The position numbers were made by a program, and so were the translations under genes. Below the pieces are notes generated by a model that did not search any database, was not told the DNA's origin, and was given only the letters and a program-made list of their open reading frames with translations. From Gigaspora rosea (taxonomy: Eukaryota > Glomeromycota > Glomeromycetes > Diversisporales > Gigasporaceae), in the NCBI GenBank assembly GCA_003550325.1, contig QKWP01000073.1:7824-71823 (forward strand): 64,000 nucleotides of DNA, written 5' to 3'. How positions within the stretch are numbered: position 1 is the first letter of the stretch; every line of letters starts with the position of its first letter. Shown here one piece after another: positions 23,589 through 34,156 of the stretch.

Positions 23589-24152
23589 TTTCCGGAGCAT
23601 AGCGGAGGACGCTCAGTTTCTAGGTAAAATGATACAAAAGTTACCTTTTTGATGCATAAAAGTATTGTTCCTGATGCATTTGTAATAAAATTATCAAAAA
23701 CATAACTTTGAAATTTCTGTCGTCTCCTTGCATATTTGTGTAATACAACTTATTTTATAGTGGTTATACTGTAATATGATTGGGTGAGATGCAAGTATAT
23801 TACACAAAAAATTGTTTCGCAAAAATTTTACATTCTGCTAATGTTGTGTAATATTACACAAACCTTAATTTGGTAACTTATATCAAATCGGGGTTCATTA
23901 AACAAATCTAAACCAAAATCAGGTTTATTTGAACCAAGACCAGGTTTATTTTAACCAAAACTGGAGGTTTTTGAGAGTTTTTTTGAAGCAAAACCCAGTT
24001 CAAAAACCAAGTTTAGGGTCATTTGAACCAAAATCAGGTTATTTAAACCAAGACTGGTTTTATTTGAACCAAAACTGGATTTATTTAGGTTTATTTGAAC
24101 CAAAATCATACAAAAAACAAAAAGCTAAAAATAGAAGTGATTTCGCTCTGGA
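23589..24152. mobile_element. TCCGGAGC-ended element inside the array
   Basis: The left end TCCGGAGCATAGCGGAGGAC matches the termini at 10569 and 15744; the right end GCTCTGGAC is its degenerate complement. Bases 23890-24110 contain eight or so degenerate 20-24-bp units of GGTTTATTTGAACCAAAACT. The reading frame at 23929-24204 is this minisatellite read through. The element splits one array unit. Confidence 0.6.
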
Positions 24153-24556
24153 CTTACAACGTTTAGAATTTATTAATATTTATTTGTTAATTATAATTTT
24201 ATAACGAATTAATCAATGCTCTAATCGATTATAAATTTCAAAATATTTATTTGTTAAATTATAATCAATTATATAAATTACAGAGAGTGAGTATAAATTT
24301 CAATAATATTTATTAATATTTATTTGTAAATTATAATTTTATAATGAATTAATCGATTATATAAATTACAGATAATGAGCTAATATTTATTTGTTAAATT
24401 ATAATTTTATAATGAAGTAATTAATACTCTAATCGATTATATAAATTACAGGATGTGAGTATAAATTTCAAAATATTTATTAATATTTAGTGCTAAATTA
24501 TAATTTTATAATGAATAAGCAATGCTCTAATCGATTATATAAATTAAAGGAAGTGA

Positions 24557-24773
24557 AAAGGGACCAAGTTGACAATTTTTCAAAAAAAAAAAAAGGTTTT
24601 TTATGAGCTTGACTAATCCAAAATTAGCTCAGGACATTTTTTACTTAAGAAACAAATTTTGTTATTATGATAAAATTTTGTTCTTCAAAAGTTATTATTT
24701 TATTATAATTTCTTATAAAATTTATATTATAAAGTCAATTTTTCACAAACCTTTTTGTCAATCTGGTCCCTTT
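24557..24773. mobile_element. MITE with AAAGGGACCA ends inside the array
   Basis: The ends AAAAGGGACCAAGTTGACAA and TTGTCAATCTGGTCCCTTT are inverted repeats. Removing the 217 bp brings the flanking array triplets (24550 and 24849) to about 82 bp apart, the normal unit length. Non-coding; the frame at 24603-24800 crosses its right end. Confidence 0.7.
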
Positions 24774-25254
24774 CCTCAGAACACAACCCATATTTATTAA
24801 TATTTATAATGAATTGATCAATGCTCTAATTGATTATATAAATTACAGCACGTGAGTATATATTTCAATAATATTTATTAATATTTACTTGTTAAATTAT
24901 AATTTTATAATGAATAATCAATGGTCTAATCGATTATATAAATTACAGGATGTGGGTATAAATTTCAATAATATTTATTAATATTTTTTGTTAAATTATA
25001 ATTTTATAATGAATTAATCAATGCTCTAATCGATTATATAAATTACAGGTTGTATGTATAAATTTCAAATATACTTATTTGTTGAATTAATCAATACTAA
25101 CATCGATTACGTTGAATTATAAATTAATATGAATTATACAGTATAAATTACCAGAAAGTGAGTATAAATTCTAATTACTGTATTTTGAATCCCATGATAA
25201 ATTAATATGCTCCAATTGATTAAAATCGTTAGGGAGTGAGTATACATTTATTTA

Positions 25255-26400
25255 GTACATCATAATGCGTGGGTGCACCATAACACATTGTCATTTGAGA
25301 TCATCTAAAGCAAGGTGCATTACGTGGCTTTATATCATTAAAATATGGATGCATTTCACCCAGTATTATCACCAAAAAGTTACTGTCACGTAATATAACA
25401 CGACCTGGAAAATTCAAAGCAAACGTTTGCTTTATCAAAAATTGCATAAGGAATCAGCTTTTGTGCATTAATAAAAAGTTTTCCTCGTGCAATTTTACTA
25501 CCGTACAGCGATGACAACGAAATACCCCTATTAAAAAAATTTCATGGTGAAATGTAAAATACTCAGGAATATATAATATGTAAAAAAAAAACTTTTCATA
25601 TGAAAAAAATTTATTTAGTATAGTACCCCGGTATTATATAAACCTTTCTTTAGATTGTATTGTATCCAGTGATACTGTAGTCAGCACTGTGCAGTATATA
25701 CTTTTCTAATCTCTAACCTTAGACACTAGCACTAGCATAAGTAACTTTATCAATGCGCCATCAACCTATGTTTGACAAAACTATATGCGGTACCATAGAA
25801 AAATTAATTATTGAAGATTTTTTTGAATTTAATGATCAGAATAGTGATCAAGGTAGTGACAGGTAGTGACTGGGTTTATTTGTCACTTTTTATAAATAAT
25901 TTAATAGTAAAGAGTGACTTGTATGTTTTTAGATGTCTAGAGCGAATAGCTTTATTTTCTTTGAATAATTCGATTCTTAAACTCCTTTATAACAAAGTTA
26001 CGTTGAAACTTTTTTAACATTAATATATAAATTTCAAGTTGACTCTTTACAAACATTCAGTTTCATGTTGTAAACTATACTAAGAGACGTATTTTCATTA
26101 TGGGCAAAAATTTAATACTAGAATACAAAATTTTTAACGTAACTTTGCAATAAAGGTGTTTAAGAATCGATTTATGCTAGACATCTAAAAACATAAAGTC
26201 ATTCTTTATTATTAAATTATATATAAAAAGTGTAAATAACCCAGTCACTATTTGATCACTATCCTGATCATTAAATTCAAAAAAATCCTTAATAAATAAT
26301 TTTTATTTGGTACCGCATATAGTTTTGTCAAACATTGTTGACCGAATACCCCAATGTGACAGTGACTTTTGGTAGCGATATTGGGGAAGATAATAAGTAT
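25255..26400. mobile_element. Large foldback element inside the array
   Basis: Left arm about 25765-26012 and right arm about 26085-26335 are inverted copies (for example AAAACTATATGCGGTACC facing GGTACCGCATATAGTTTT). Outer inverted segments ATCACCAAAAAGTTACTGTC (25367) and GACAGTGACTTTTGGTAGCG (26357) frame the whole. Its removal leaves normal spacing between array triplets 25233 and 26467. The frame at 25811-26017 is part of the left arm. Confidence 0.65.
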
Positions 26401-27420
26401 CCGCACTAATTAAATTTTAACAAATATGAGGATTGCAAAATAATAATAAATTATATGAAATATTAGAAAGTGAGTAAATTTTGAAGTCTAACCTCAATAT
26501 CATTACTAGGCTTGTAATAATATATTTTATAGTATTTTAATAGTAACTATATTGATATTAGACAGTATTATTTACTATTATGAAGAATTATTAAATCAAT
26601 TATTAAATTTTTAGATAGTGAGTATGGATTTGCAATAAATAATCTTTGTTTATATTTACAAATAGTTGATATTTCAATGAATTGTATAAATATCAGAAAG
26701 TACGTATTAATATGTTGAATAAATTTCATTGTTAATTAATAATATTTATTTATATTGGATATATATATTAATATTGATTGCTAGATAGTGAGTATAGAAT
26801 TTAAAAAAGTAATTAAACTTAAGATTATGACAAATAAAATTATTTTAATCAATCGATAGGGAGTAAGTACGTATAAAATTTAATTGCTTTCGTTTTTTTT
26901 TTTTTATTAATTTCTTTATTAATTAAAAACGTACACAATTTATCGTATTGATTCTCAGATTGTAAGTATGAAGTTTAATAATAATTATAGGTTAAATTAA
27001 AGTCTATTCAAGCTTTTGTATTTAAGTGTTCTAAATACTTGTACCTATTAATCAACAGAAAGTGCGTATATTATCAATAATATTCAATTATTAACAATTA
27101 CTAAATCAGAAGTTAATAATAATTTTATAACACTCTGATTGATTATATAAATTCAGAAAGTAAATATGTTTTTTTTAGTAATATTCGTTATTTAAACCTA
27201 AATTGTGACAATTCCGATAACTTTAATTATTAACCAGAACTTAAGTGTAAATTTTAAATGCTCATTTATTTGGTCTATATTTCATAATAAATACACAATC
27301 AAATGAATAAAATTACAGGAACTGAATATATATTTAATAATAATCATTAATAACAAATTTCGCAATTAAATTCTAATTAATTATTAAAGAAAGTAAGTAT
27401 AAAGTTTAACAATAATGATG

Positions 27421-27556
27421 AAGTGGGAATAGAATTTATGTGGTTTGAAATTTCTTAGTATTTTAGGGTTAGGAAGTACGTTTTATAAAATAATTTTACA
27501 CTAAAATTATAATTTTATTAAGAAATTCAAATCTATTTAAATTTTTTTCCCACTTA
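27421..27556. mobile_element. Short MITE with AAGTGGGAA ends
   Basis: The ends AAGTGGGAATAGAATTTA and TTTTTTTCCCACTT are inverted, and the inner TTTGAAATTTCTTA and TTAAGAAATTCAAA blocks are also paired, making a 136-bp foldback just after the last array unit. Confidence 0.55.
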
Positions 27557-28108
27557 CAATAATGACAATTTGCTAAACAATTTCTGATTGAATAATTTCT
27601 TAAACAATTAAATATAAGGCAATTGATGAAACTCATAATTATTCTTTTATTTCCATTAAAATTATAACCGACAAGTAAAAGCCGAGAGTTCTTTATATAA
27701 CTAAGTGAGAGCTTTTAACCTATTCAATCAAAATTAATAGAATAACTTGAGTTATTCGCTGTATGCTATTTGATTGTAGATTTTAAGCACCTTCGGTGCT
27801 TATAATTCGACCAGTCAAATCATATGACAAATAACGGTAAGGTACAATAGTGTTCTAATGCTAGTAAAGCGCGATAGCGCTTTACTAGTATTAGTTATGA
27901 GTACTTCGTGCTTGAATAACTGGATTATACGGCATTTATATATTCCTATTTTATTTTGAGCCTTTGTTTTTTTTACCTGTGAATAACATTTAGTTAACAA
28001 CATGGGTTTTGTGAGGTAATATATCGTTTATTATACGCCTTTGTTTTTTTTACCTGTGAATATTATTTAGTTAACAACATGGGTTTTTTTATACCTAGTA
28101 AACACAAA
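27557..28108. repeat. Hairpins and a 50-bp direct duplication before the Crinkler relic
   Basis: Perfect small hairpins occur at 27784-27802 (TAAGCACC, loop TTC) and 27861-27888 (CTAGTAAAGCGC, loop GATA); a weaker one follows near 27900. A 50-bp sequence (CCTTTGTTTTTTTTACCTGT through AACAACATGGG) is present at 27961-28010 and again at 28038-28083. The frame at 27815-28003 on the minus strand only reads through these repeats. Confidence 0.7.
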
Positions 28109-28460
28109 ATGGCCAACAATATTACCCTCAACTATTTTGTTCGTGGTGAGACCGTCCAAAATATTTTTGAGGGTTGTTGATAATAATACTTTGGATGTCG
28201 AAAATCTGAAAACCAAGATCAGAAGTGCCCGGCCAAATTTATCTCAAAACAATTTTGATATATATAAAGTTGATTTTTTTCAACCTAACCCTGCCATAAT
28301 CTCTTCTGTAAATAGTTATAATGATGGTCAAGGAAAACTTATAAAATCGCAAAAAAAATTTTCCAAATATTTTAACACAGTGTATATCAATGTTCACAAA
28401 TGTTCATACCCCCAAGAAAATGGTGACTCAGCTCCATTCACCTCCTCATATACCCTATAG
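28109..28460 (+). pseudogene. Crinkler (CRN)-type N-terminal domain, frameshifted and truncated
   Basis: The ATG at 28109 starts MANNITLNYFVRGETVQNIF, the ubiquitin-like header typical of Crinkler proteins (ITLNCxVxGE). An extra G in a GGG run near 28169 shifts the frame. The second frame then reads NNTLDVENLKTKIR and FDIYKVDFFQP, matching the KxxIWKVD end of the header. It stops at 28458-28460 after a short tail, with no recognisable C-terminal effector or nuclease/kinase domain. In family members this header precedes a variable, often nuclear-acting C-terminal domain. As it stands the gene cannot make a full product. Confidence 0.7.
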
Positions 28461-28995
28461 AGGGATAATCTTTTATTTTTATTATTTATGTTTGTACCGT
28501 TCCGGCAACAATTTTTATTAAATAAAGAAGGGGAGTCCCGTGCCCTCGCCATTTTTTATTTTATCGCGATTTTTATTGGCACCAAAGGTGTGCCTCTCTG
28601 AGGCAAATAAGTCGAGGGTATTAGTATGATGTGCTATTATCACACCATGAAACTTTACCTCTAAAAGTTATATATATTCAATGAATATCGAATAATAGCC
28701 TTCTTTTAATTCCTTTTAATGTCAAGTAGTAAGACGTACCAGGTAACGAGTTTCATACCACTATGGTAAAACTTTGTTGACATTTGTTACATTTTACAAT
28801 TTATACTGCATATAAAAAAAGTGCCAAACTTGACATTGATGTCACGGTTAGATAACGAGACGCTACATATATGATATTAAAGTTTTTTCATAAAACACGA
28901 ATTATTCAGAAATATATATTATTGCAATGCATTACAAAAAATCGCCCATGATTTCTAAATAAAACACAATTCTGACATGAGAAATCAGATTTATA
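28461..28995. other. No gene recognised
   Basis: Spacer between the Crinkler relic and the convergent SAM/nuclease gene. No frame, repeat or RNA gene is recognised. Confidence 0.45.
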
Positions 28996-30140
28996 CTAAT
29001 TGTCATTTGATCGAAATCGGTTTACTTTTATTCTTTTGGCTTCGGGTTCAATATCAACTGCTTTATCCACTAACAAATCAACAATTATGCTCAAAACCTT
29101 TTTCGTATTTTTGCATAAAATTCCATATTCATTCGATTCCTTATTCCAAGCTTCTTTGCAATATTTAATAACAAAAGTTGTTACATTGCTTAACGAGATC
29201 TCTCCTGGGTTATGAAGTAAAAAATACCATTCTCGTGCTACAATAAATGAAACCATGATTTTAATAAATTTCATCTTTTCTTTTTATTATAAGAGATAGA
29301 GTAAAATTGCGTACCGGAAGTAATGATACCGTAAAGATAATCAAAATCCTCATTTTCATCCTGTTTTCGCTTTTTTTTATTAACATCATGTGAGCTTTCG
29401 AGTTGTCTGATATTCTGAGCAAAACCTTCTTGCATTGATTTATCTATCTTGTCTTCTGTAATGCATATGAGATTTCCGGATTTCGATTCTATTATGGCAT
29501 AATCAGTCGGTCCATAATATTTTTTACCATTGACTTCATATTCAACTGCCATATTAAAAATGTTANNNNNNNNNNNNNNNNNNNNNNNNNNNNNNNNNNN
29601 NNNNNNNNNNNNNNNNNNNNNNNNNNNNNNNNNNNNNNNNNNNNNNNNNNNNNNNNNNNNNNNNNNNNNNNNNNNNNNNNNNNNNNNNNNNNNNNNNNNN
29701 NNNNNNNNNNNNNNNNNNNGATACCGTAAAGATAATCAAAATCCTCATTTTCATCCTGTTTTCGCTTTTTTTTATTAACATCATGTGAGCTTTCGAGTTG
29801 TCTGATATTCTGAGCAAAACCTTCTTGCATTGATTTATCTATCTTGTCTTCTGTAATGTATATGAGATTTCCGGATTTCGATTCTATTATGGCATAATCA
29901 GTCGGTCCATAATATTTTTTACCATTGACTTCATATTCAACAAGTCCAAAGCTAAAACCAAAATCGTAAAGCTTTTTTTCGGTTATTTTTAAGAAATTTT
30001 CACCAGCGATTTCCACCTTTCTAATAATTTCAAAGTGTTTCTCATTAAGTTTTAATTTTTTTACAGTCTGCAAATACTCAATAAGTTTTTCTGTGTCATA
30101 TTCATGAATTTCGTCAGAAGTCGGGGATTGATTTCCATGA
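28996..30140 (-). pseudogene. SAM-domain plus PD-(D/E)XK-like protein, split by assembly gap
   Basis: An exon starting after TTTGCAG at 30140 encodes a SAM domain (EYDTEKLIEYLQ, LKLNEKHFEIIRK, GENFLKITEKKLYDFGF), usually a protein-protein interaction module. It continues into YYGPTDYAII and ITEDKIDKSMQEGFAQNIRQ, the D and ExK signature of a PD-(D/E)XK nuclease-like fold. The nuclease block appears twice: 29720-29942 joined to the SAM domain, and 29325-29546 downstream of the gap. They differ at one base. The downstream copy is completed through a 77-nt intron (29314-29238, GTACGC to TTGTAG) into REWYFLLHNPGEISL and a stop at 28996. The linker normally found between SAM and nuclease is missing beside the gap. 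A collapsed or duplicated contig end is likely; the real locus may be one intact gene. Confidence 0.7.
29566..29719. other. Assembly gap (154 N)
   Basis: A run of undetermined bases lies inside the SAM/nuclease gene and is flanked by two nearly identical segments of about 220 bp. Confidence 1.
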
Positions 30141-30242
30141 CTGCAAATTTGTGGGAAAAAAGGAACCTTAGAAGTGTTGTTTGAAATATCTAATAGGTCC
30201 GATTATTGCAAAGCAGGCAACCTGTTTATTCTAGAAATACTG

Positions 30243-30470
30243 TCATCTTTCGCGTATATTATTTTCACTAATAAAATTTGCATTAGGTTCTGTATCAATT
30301 TCAAATAGAAAATTTGTGAGAATTATTCTTTTGGTCCGTTCAAGATTCACATCTCTTTCCCATATATCATTAATATTGCTAGCATGATTTAGATCTTGAC
30401 CTGGAAGATGCTTTAGAATAAATGATATTAACTCTGGCGAAAGTTGTTCTAGTAAATTCAATGCATGCAC
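30243..30470 (-). CDS. F-box-like short protein or fragment
   Basis: A 75-codon frame reads NLLEQLSPELISFILKHLPG, DLNHASNINDIWERD: the L-P-E-L-I-xxILxxLP, DLxxAS and W positions of an F-box, which binds Skp1 in SCF ubiquitin ligases. No substrate-binding repeats follow before the stop at 30243. It is upstream of and in the same orientation as the SAM/nuclease gene. It could be a first exon spliced onward, or a truncated family member. Moderate confidence in the domain, low in the gene model. Confidence 0.5.
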   Translation of the reverse strand: MHALNLLEQLSPELISFILKHLPGQDLNHASNINDIWERDVNLERTKRIILTNFLFEIDTEPNANFISENNIRER

Positions 30471-30519
30471 GGTTATAAGATATTTTAATCAGAAAAAATA
30501 AGATTAATACGCAGAACTT

Positions 30520-30965
30520 TATATGATTACTCCTCGGGTCAGATTTCTTCTAGGTTTCGCATTCTTGTTTCCAGAATTTTTCTTCATACACATTGCTTTC
30601 CCTGAGTTCACCTTGTGAATCTTCTTTTTTGGCCCAATAGATGCTTTACGCAATGCATAATCTGAATCGGATTCCTCGGAAGTTTCTTCAGATGAACTTG
30701 ACGCGTATGTACTCTTTATGGATTCTTTACTACAATTGCGATGCCCTATAGCAAGTAATTCGTCTACATCATCCTTTAACCAGTCTACACGTTCTTCTAT
30801 ATATTTTCCTAGTCGATTAACTTCCCTTTTAAGCTTTTATGCTGGGAATAATAATCTTCTATTTTTTTTTTTGAGTGCTCTAATTTTCCCAAAAAACGCT
30901 CTATATGCTCCTGCATTCTGCTCGCTAGGTGTACTATTAGATGAATGCTTTTGATCGGTTGCCAT
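30520..30965 (-). pseudogene. Coiled-coil, Ser/acidic, basic-tailed ORF of the mobile element
   Basis: From ATG 30965 the frame starts MATDQKHSSNSTPSEQN. One frame over it reads HIERFLGKLEHSKKKIEDYY, then back REVNRLGKYIEERVDWLKDD: heptad-like helices. A Ser/Glu stretch and a Lys/Arg-rich C-terminus (GPKKKIHK, NAKPRRNLTRG) follow, with stop at 30520. Two small indels separate the frames (near 30910 and in an A-run near 30835). The basic tail suggests a nuclear or DNA-binding role. I do not recognise the family. Position and orientation place it with the recombinase and helicase genes. Confidence 0.5.
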
Positions 30966-31047
30966 TTTCATTATATTCTATATATGCAATATTTTAGGCG
31001 AACGAAAAAATAAAATTTAATAATTAGTATCTAACTTATATATGTGA

Positions 31048-32168
31048 TTAGTTTTCATCAGAGAGCTTGAATGCCTTTGCCTGATCATAAGGTTGTCCTC
31101 TAGGTCTGTAATTCACTATAGTATAGTTTTGCGCAGGAGAGACATGGTTGTCAGGGCTGTGGCGAAGTGCTTCACTGGCAATTGTCATAGCATTTGATAA
31201 ATTCTTGGCTCCATACGATACAACCGCAAATACGGCCTCTAATTTGCGTAAGTATTGAGGAAGCAGTGGTACATCATATATTTTCAGGAATCGATTAAAC
31301 CATTTTGCTCCGGGTTTCCCTGGATCCCTTAACTTCCCAGTAGAAATTGTTTTCTGAATCCAAGTAAGTAGCTCTAGCCCGTTCTTCATTCTCTTCTAAC
31401 GATCTAAACACTCGAGAAATTTCTTCTTGGCCTCGGTTTTTCACATAGCCGGTTACTTTACCATTAGTTATGCGTAAGGTTCTAAGTTCGGCAGGGCGTA
31501 TACAAAGCATTATCATTATATCGGCTTGGGCTAGTTCAATGGGTTTACTAGATAGGTACATCATAACCACCTAATCTCTCCTTAACTGATTCAAATGAAA
31601 ATTCGTCTGGATAATTAATACCTTCGTTTTTACGCTGTTCGCGATGCTCTATTTGTATTTTGTTAGATGCGCAGGTTGTCTCTCGATCCAATGTAGCAGA
31701 AATTACTTTTTCTGGGGCATTGAGCTTCCGCAATTCTCTTCGAAGTCTAGATATACGTAATGAACCAGCAATAACATTGGGCGCCGTTTCAACTAAGGCC
31801 TTGGTTATAGCATCTACTTTCTTTTTCATTAAGACTATCCTGAATAATGCGCTGAGCTGTCTTCTCGACTGTCTCTCCTTCCGAGATAAGATTGGAAACT
31901 TGACATAGATTCACTTCCCCGGTTTCCGACCCCCCCTCTTTGGAGATTTCTTGACTTTTACTTCGACAAGTTCTTTGAGAGGGGACTAGTATAAATGCTT
32001 GCTCTTTACTAAAACCATATCCTTCTTAAAACGCCGACGACCCTTATCTCTTTTCACTCTATCTGTCAAAAGCTCAAGTAATGGTGGGGCATGCTGGGTA
32101 AGTTCTTCATTACTCATCTCTTTATTGAGTTTGTGATCTGCGACGTACTTTGTTATAATCGCGGACAT
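31048..32168 (-). pseudogene. Tyrosine recombinase/integrase-like, frameshifted
   Basis: Starting MSAIITKYVADHKL at 32168, the product runs through at least four frames. Readable blocks are an N-terminal helical region; ELRKLNAPEKVISATLDRET; then CIRPAELRTLRI (first catalytic Arg, in the G/C-x-R-xx-EL box); GYVKNRGQ (candidate beta-hairpin Lys); YLRKLEAVFAV (second Arg box); ALRHSPDNH (His box); and QNYTIVNY (candidate nucleophilic Tyr). Stop at 31048. About 370 codons, normal for the superfamily. Frame changes lie near 31980, 31830, 31560 and 31375. It would act by strand exchange to move or resolve the element. Same strand as the primase-helicase gene upstream. Inactive here unless the indels are errors. 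Confidence 0.65.
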
Positions 32169-32441
32169 GATAATGTAAATATAGATTGTGGAATAACTAT
32201 TAGATTGTGCGCAACCCTTAGGTTATACTATATCCCAAAAAAGGTTCAATTCGAAAATAATTATTCCGATGTTTAAAAATAAAAAATATTTTTTCAATCT
32301 TTATATTATCTAGTTGTAAAGAACGAAAAATTTCATTCCTACCAATATCTATTAACCTGCTCTTATTCGCTCTTTACCAAAGCATACCGTTCTCCTGGAG
32401 TACGCTTACTGTTTTTTTTCTATTTCTTATTAGCATTGAAC
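32169..32441. repeat. Spacer with duplicated helicase 3' end
   Basis: Plus-strand 32378-32411 (CGTTCTCCTGGAGTACGC) repeats 32450-32480 (CGTTCTCTTGGAGTATAC), which encodes the last residues of the helicase gene on the minus strand. So the gene terminus has been tandemly duplicated. The first copy is directly followed on the minus strand by GTAAGT, a strong donor sequence. Confidence 0.6.
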
Positions 32442-32717
32442 TTACCATAGGTAACCGTTCTCTTGGAGTATACTAATACCTTTTTGCCACTCCTCATCAT
32501 CATAAACATATACCCGGGATTTTCCAACATCTTCGAAGTTACGGAGATATATTTCTTCACTTATTAGCCTTTCCCTCCTGGACATGTAAAATATCTCATT
32601 TACATCTATGCCATCTTCTTTTGCAAATTCGATGGCATCTGCATCCTGACATCATCCTATCTCATTCCCGGGATAATCTAACGTCTTCGTCTGTGATAGT
32701 TATGAATACGTCTGGGT

Positions 32718-34156
32718 TAGAGATGGGTTTCATGCGTGCGCATGATTCCTCAATCATGCGCATGAATGCGCATTAATGCGCATGTTTCCGAATCATGCGC
32801 ATTTTATCCCATCAAAATTTTATATAGAAAAATTAAATAAAATAAGTGTAATTAAAATTCTAATCTATCTATATACTTCAATTCCGGATCTGTTCGCTTT
32901 AACATTTTTGATTGGTCGTATCCGAAAACTAACAGAAATACGTAAGATGATTATGACTATTATAACATTCGAGTAATTATTCTATCATTTTTTAATGCCC
33001 TTATTAACACGCTTAAACAAAACAAAATCGTGAACGTGAATTTCCCAATTACTTTTTTCGTTTGATTGCATAATATTTACAAACTATTTTGGGCTAAAAA
33101 AGGTCACGAATTTGAAAACGTTTTGTATAATGGTCTCAAGTTCAAGAACAAGTGCAAGTGCAAGAACAAGTGCAAGAACACGACAAATGCTCCGCTATAG
33201 ATAAAACATATGATTAATAAAAAAATAGTGAATATATTAGTGAATATCAATAAAAAAGTTACATTCAACCAAATATTTAGATGATTGATTTCTAGAATTT
33301 TTGGTCAGAATTTTTGCCGCCTAGATTATCTGATAATCAACTAATTTTCTCAGTGACTCGTAGTTTTATGCAACCAATAAAATTACGGTTATGTTCAAAA
33401 GGTGATCAATGTGCTAAAACTAATATAGCAATATAAGGTTTTCTCTTTGCAACACTTATTTTAAAATTGCATTCACCAATAAAACTAAGCTGCATATTAT
33501 CTGTTATTGAAGTAATGAGCTTTGTAACAACCTTAGCTTATATAATAATTCAACTAACCCACTATATATTGCAATTACTGGTATAGCGAACAAATTTTGT
33601 AATAGAATTTTTATAAAAACTCATGATAAAAATCACAATAATTCTAATAAAAACTGGCTCAACCATACTGAAATAGAGTGTGAATTCTGTGACAGAATTT
33701 TATAATAACATAATTTTAATGCAAACTAACTCAATCTTAACCATATACTGTAGTTAATAGAATAGTATGTTCAGTAATAGAATTTTTTTGTGACGATAAA
33801 ATGCAAACTAACTCAGCATATTTATGGATATTATATAATGCGAATTTGCAGATTTTAACTAAGATTCTAAAGTTTTATACGAAGCTCCCTTGGCAGAGCC
33901 ACGGGTCAGGTGTCAAATTATATAAGATAAGCAACGATGAAGTTTACAATTAGCTAATTTGTAAAAATTTATATATATAGGCAAACTCTGATTAAGAACC
34001 AATATTAGTATCTTTATTTAGATATATTATCAATAATAAAGATGAAATTAAAAAAAAATTTTTTATCATGCGGTATCATGCGCATTTTATATATCATGCG
34101 CATTAATGCGCATTCATGCGCATTTTATTATAAAATGCGCATTTTTCCCATCTCTA
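32718..34156 (+). mobile_element. hAT-type element, copy 2, inserted in the helicase gene
   Basis: The 1439-bp element has TAGAGATGGG and CCCATCTCTA ends and clustered ATGCGCAT motifs in both subterminal regions. It is flanked by GTCTGGGT on both sides (32710-32717 and 34157-34164), a perfect 8-bp hAT-type duplication. It has no transposase. Short frames inside (32776-32976, 34106-34360) are incidental. Inverted relative of the element at 4792-6502. Confidence 0.92.

Larger units (their letters stand above)
22702..27392 (+). repeat. Array of at least 31 intron-like units separated by exact 3-nt spacers
   Basis: Units of about 67-107 bp each end in a 3' splice-like sequence (TAAATTACAG or TTAG, often preceded by CTAAT) followed by exactly three bases and a 5' splice-like GTGAGTAT or GTAAGTAT. 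The triplets start at 22702, 22786, 22867, 22943, 23034, 23120, 23227, 23319, 23407, 23507, 23574, 24284, 24372, 24452, 24550, 24849, 24949, 25049, 25155, 25233, 26467, 26615, 26697, 26785, 26860, 26959, 27059, 27157, 27238, 27319 and 27390. Central units are near identical. The outer ones (before 23.1 and after 26.4 kb) share little except the splice-like core. No triplet is a stop codon. Four have a damaged donor or acceptor (24372, 24550, 27238, 27319). It may be a micro-exon gene or a satellite made from an intron. Confidence 0.85.

Noticed and set aside
29492-29817. Open frames spanning the run of N
   Set aside because: The frames exist only because undetermined bases cannot contain stops.
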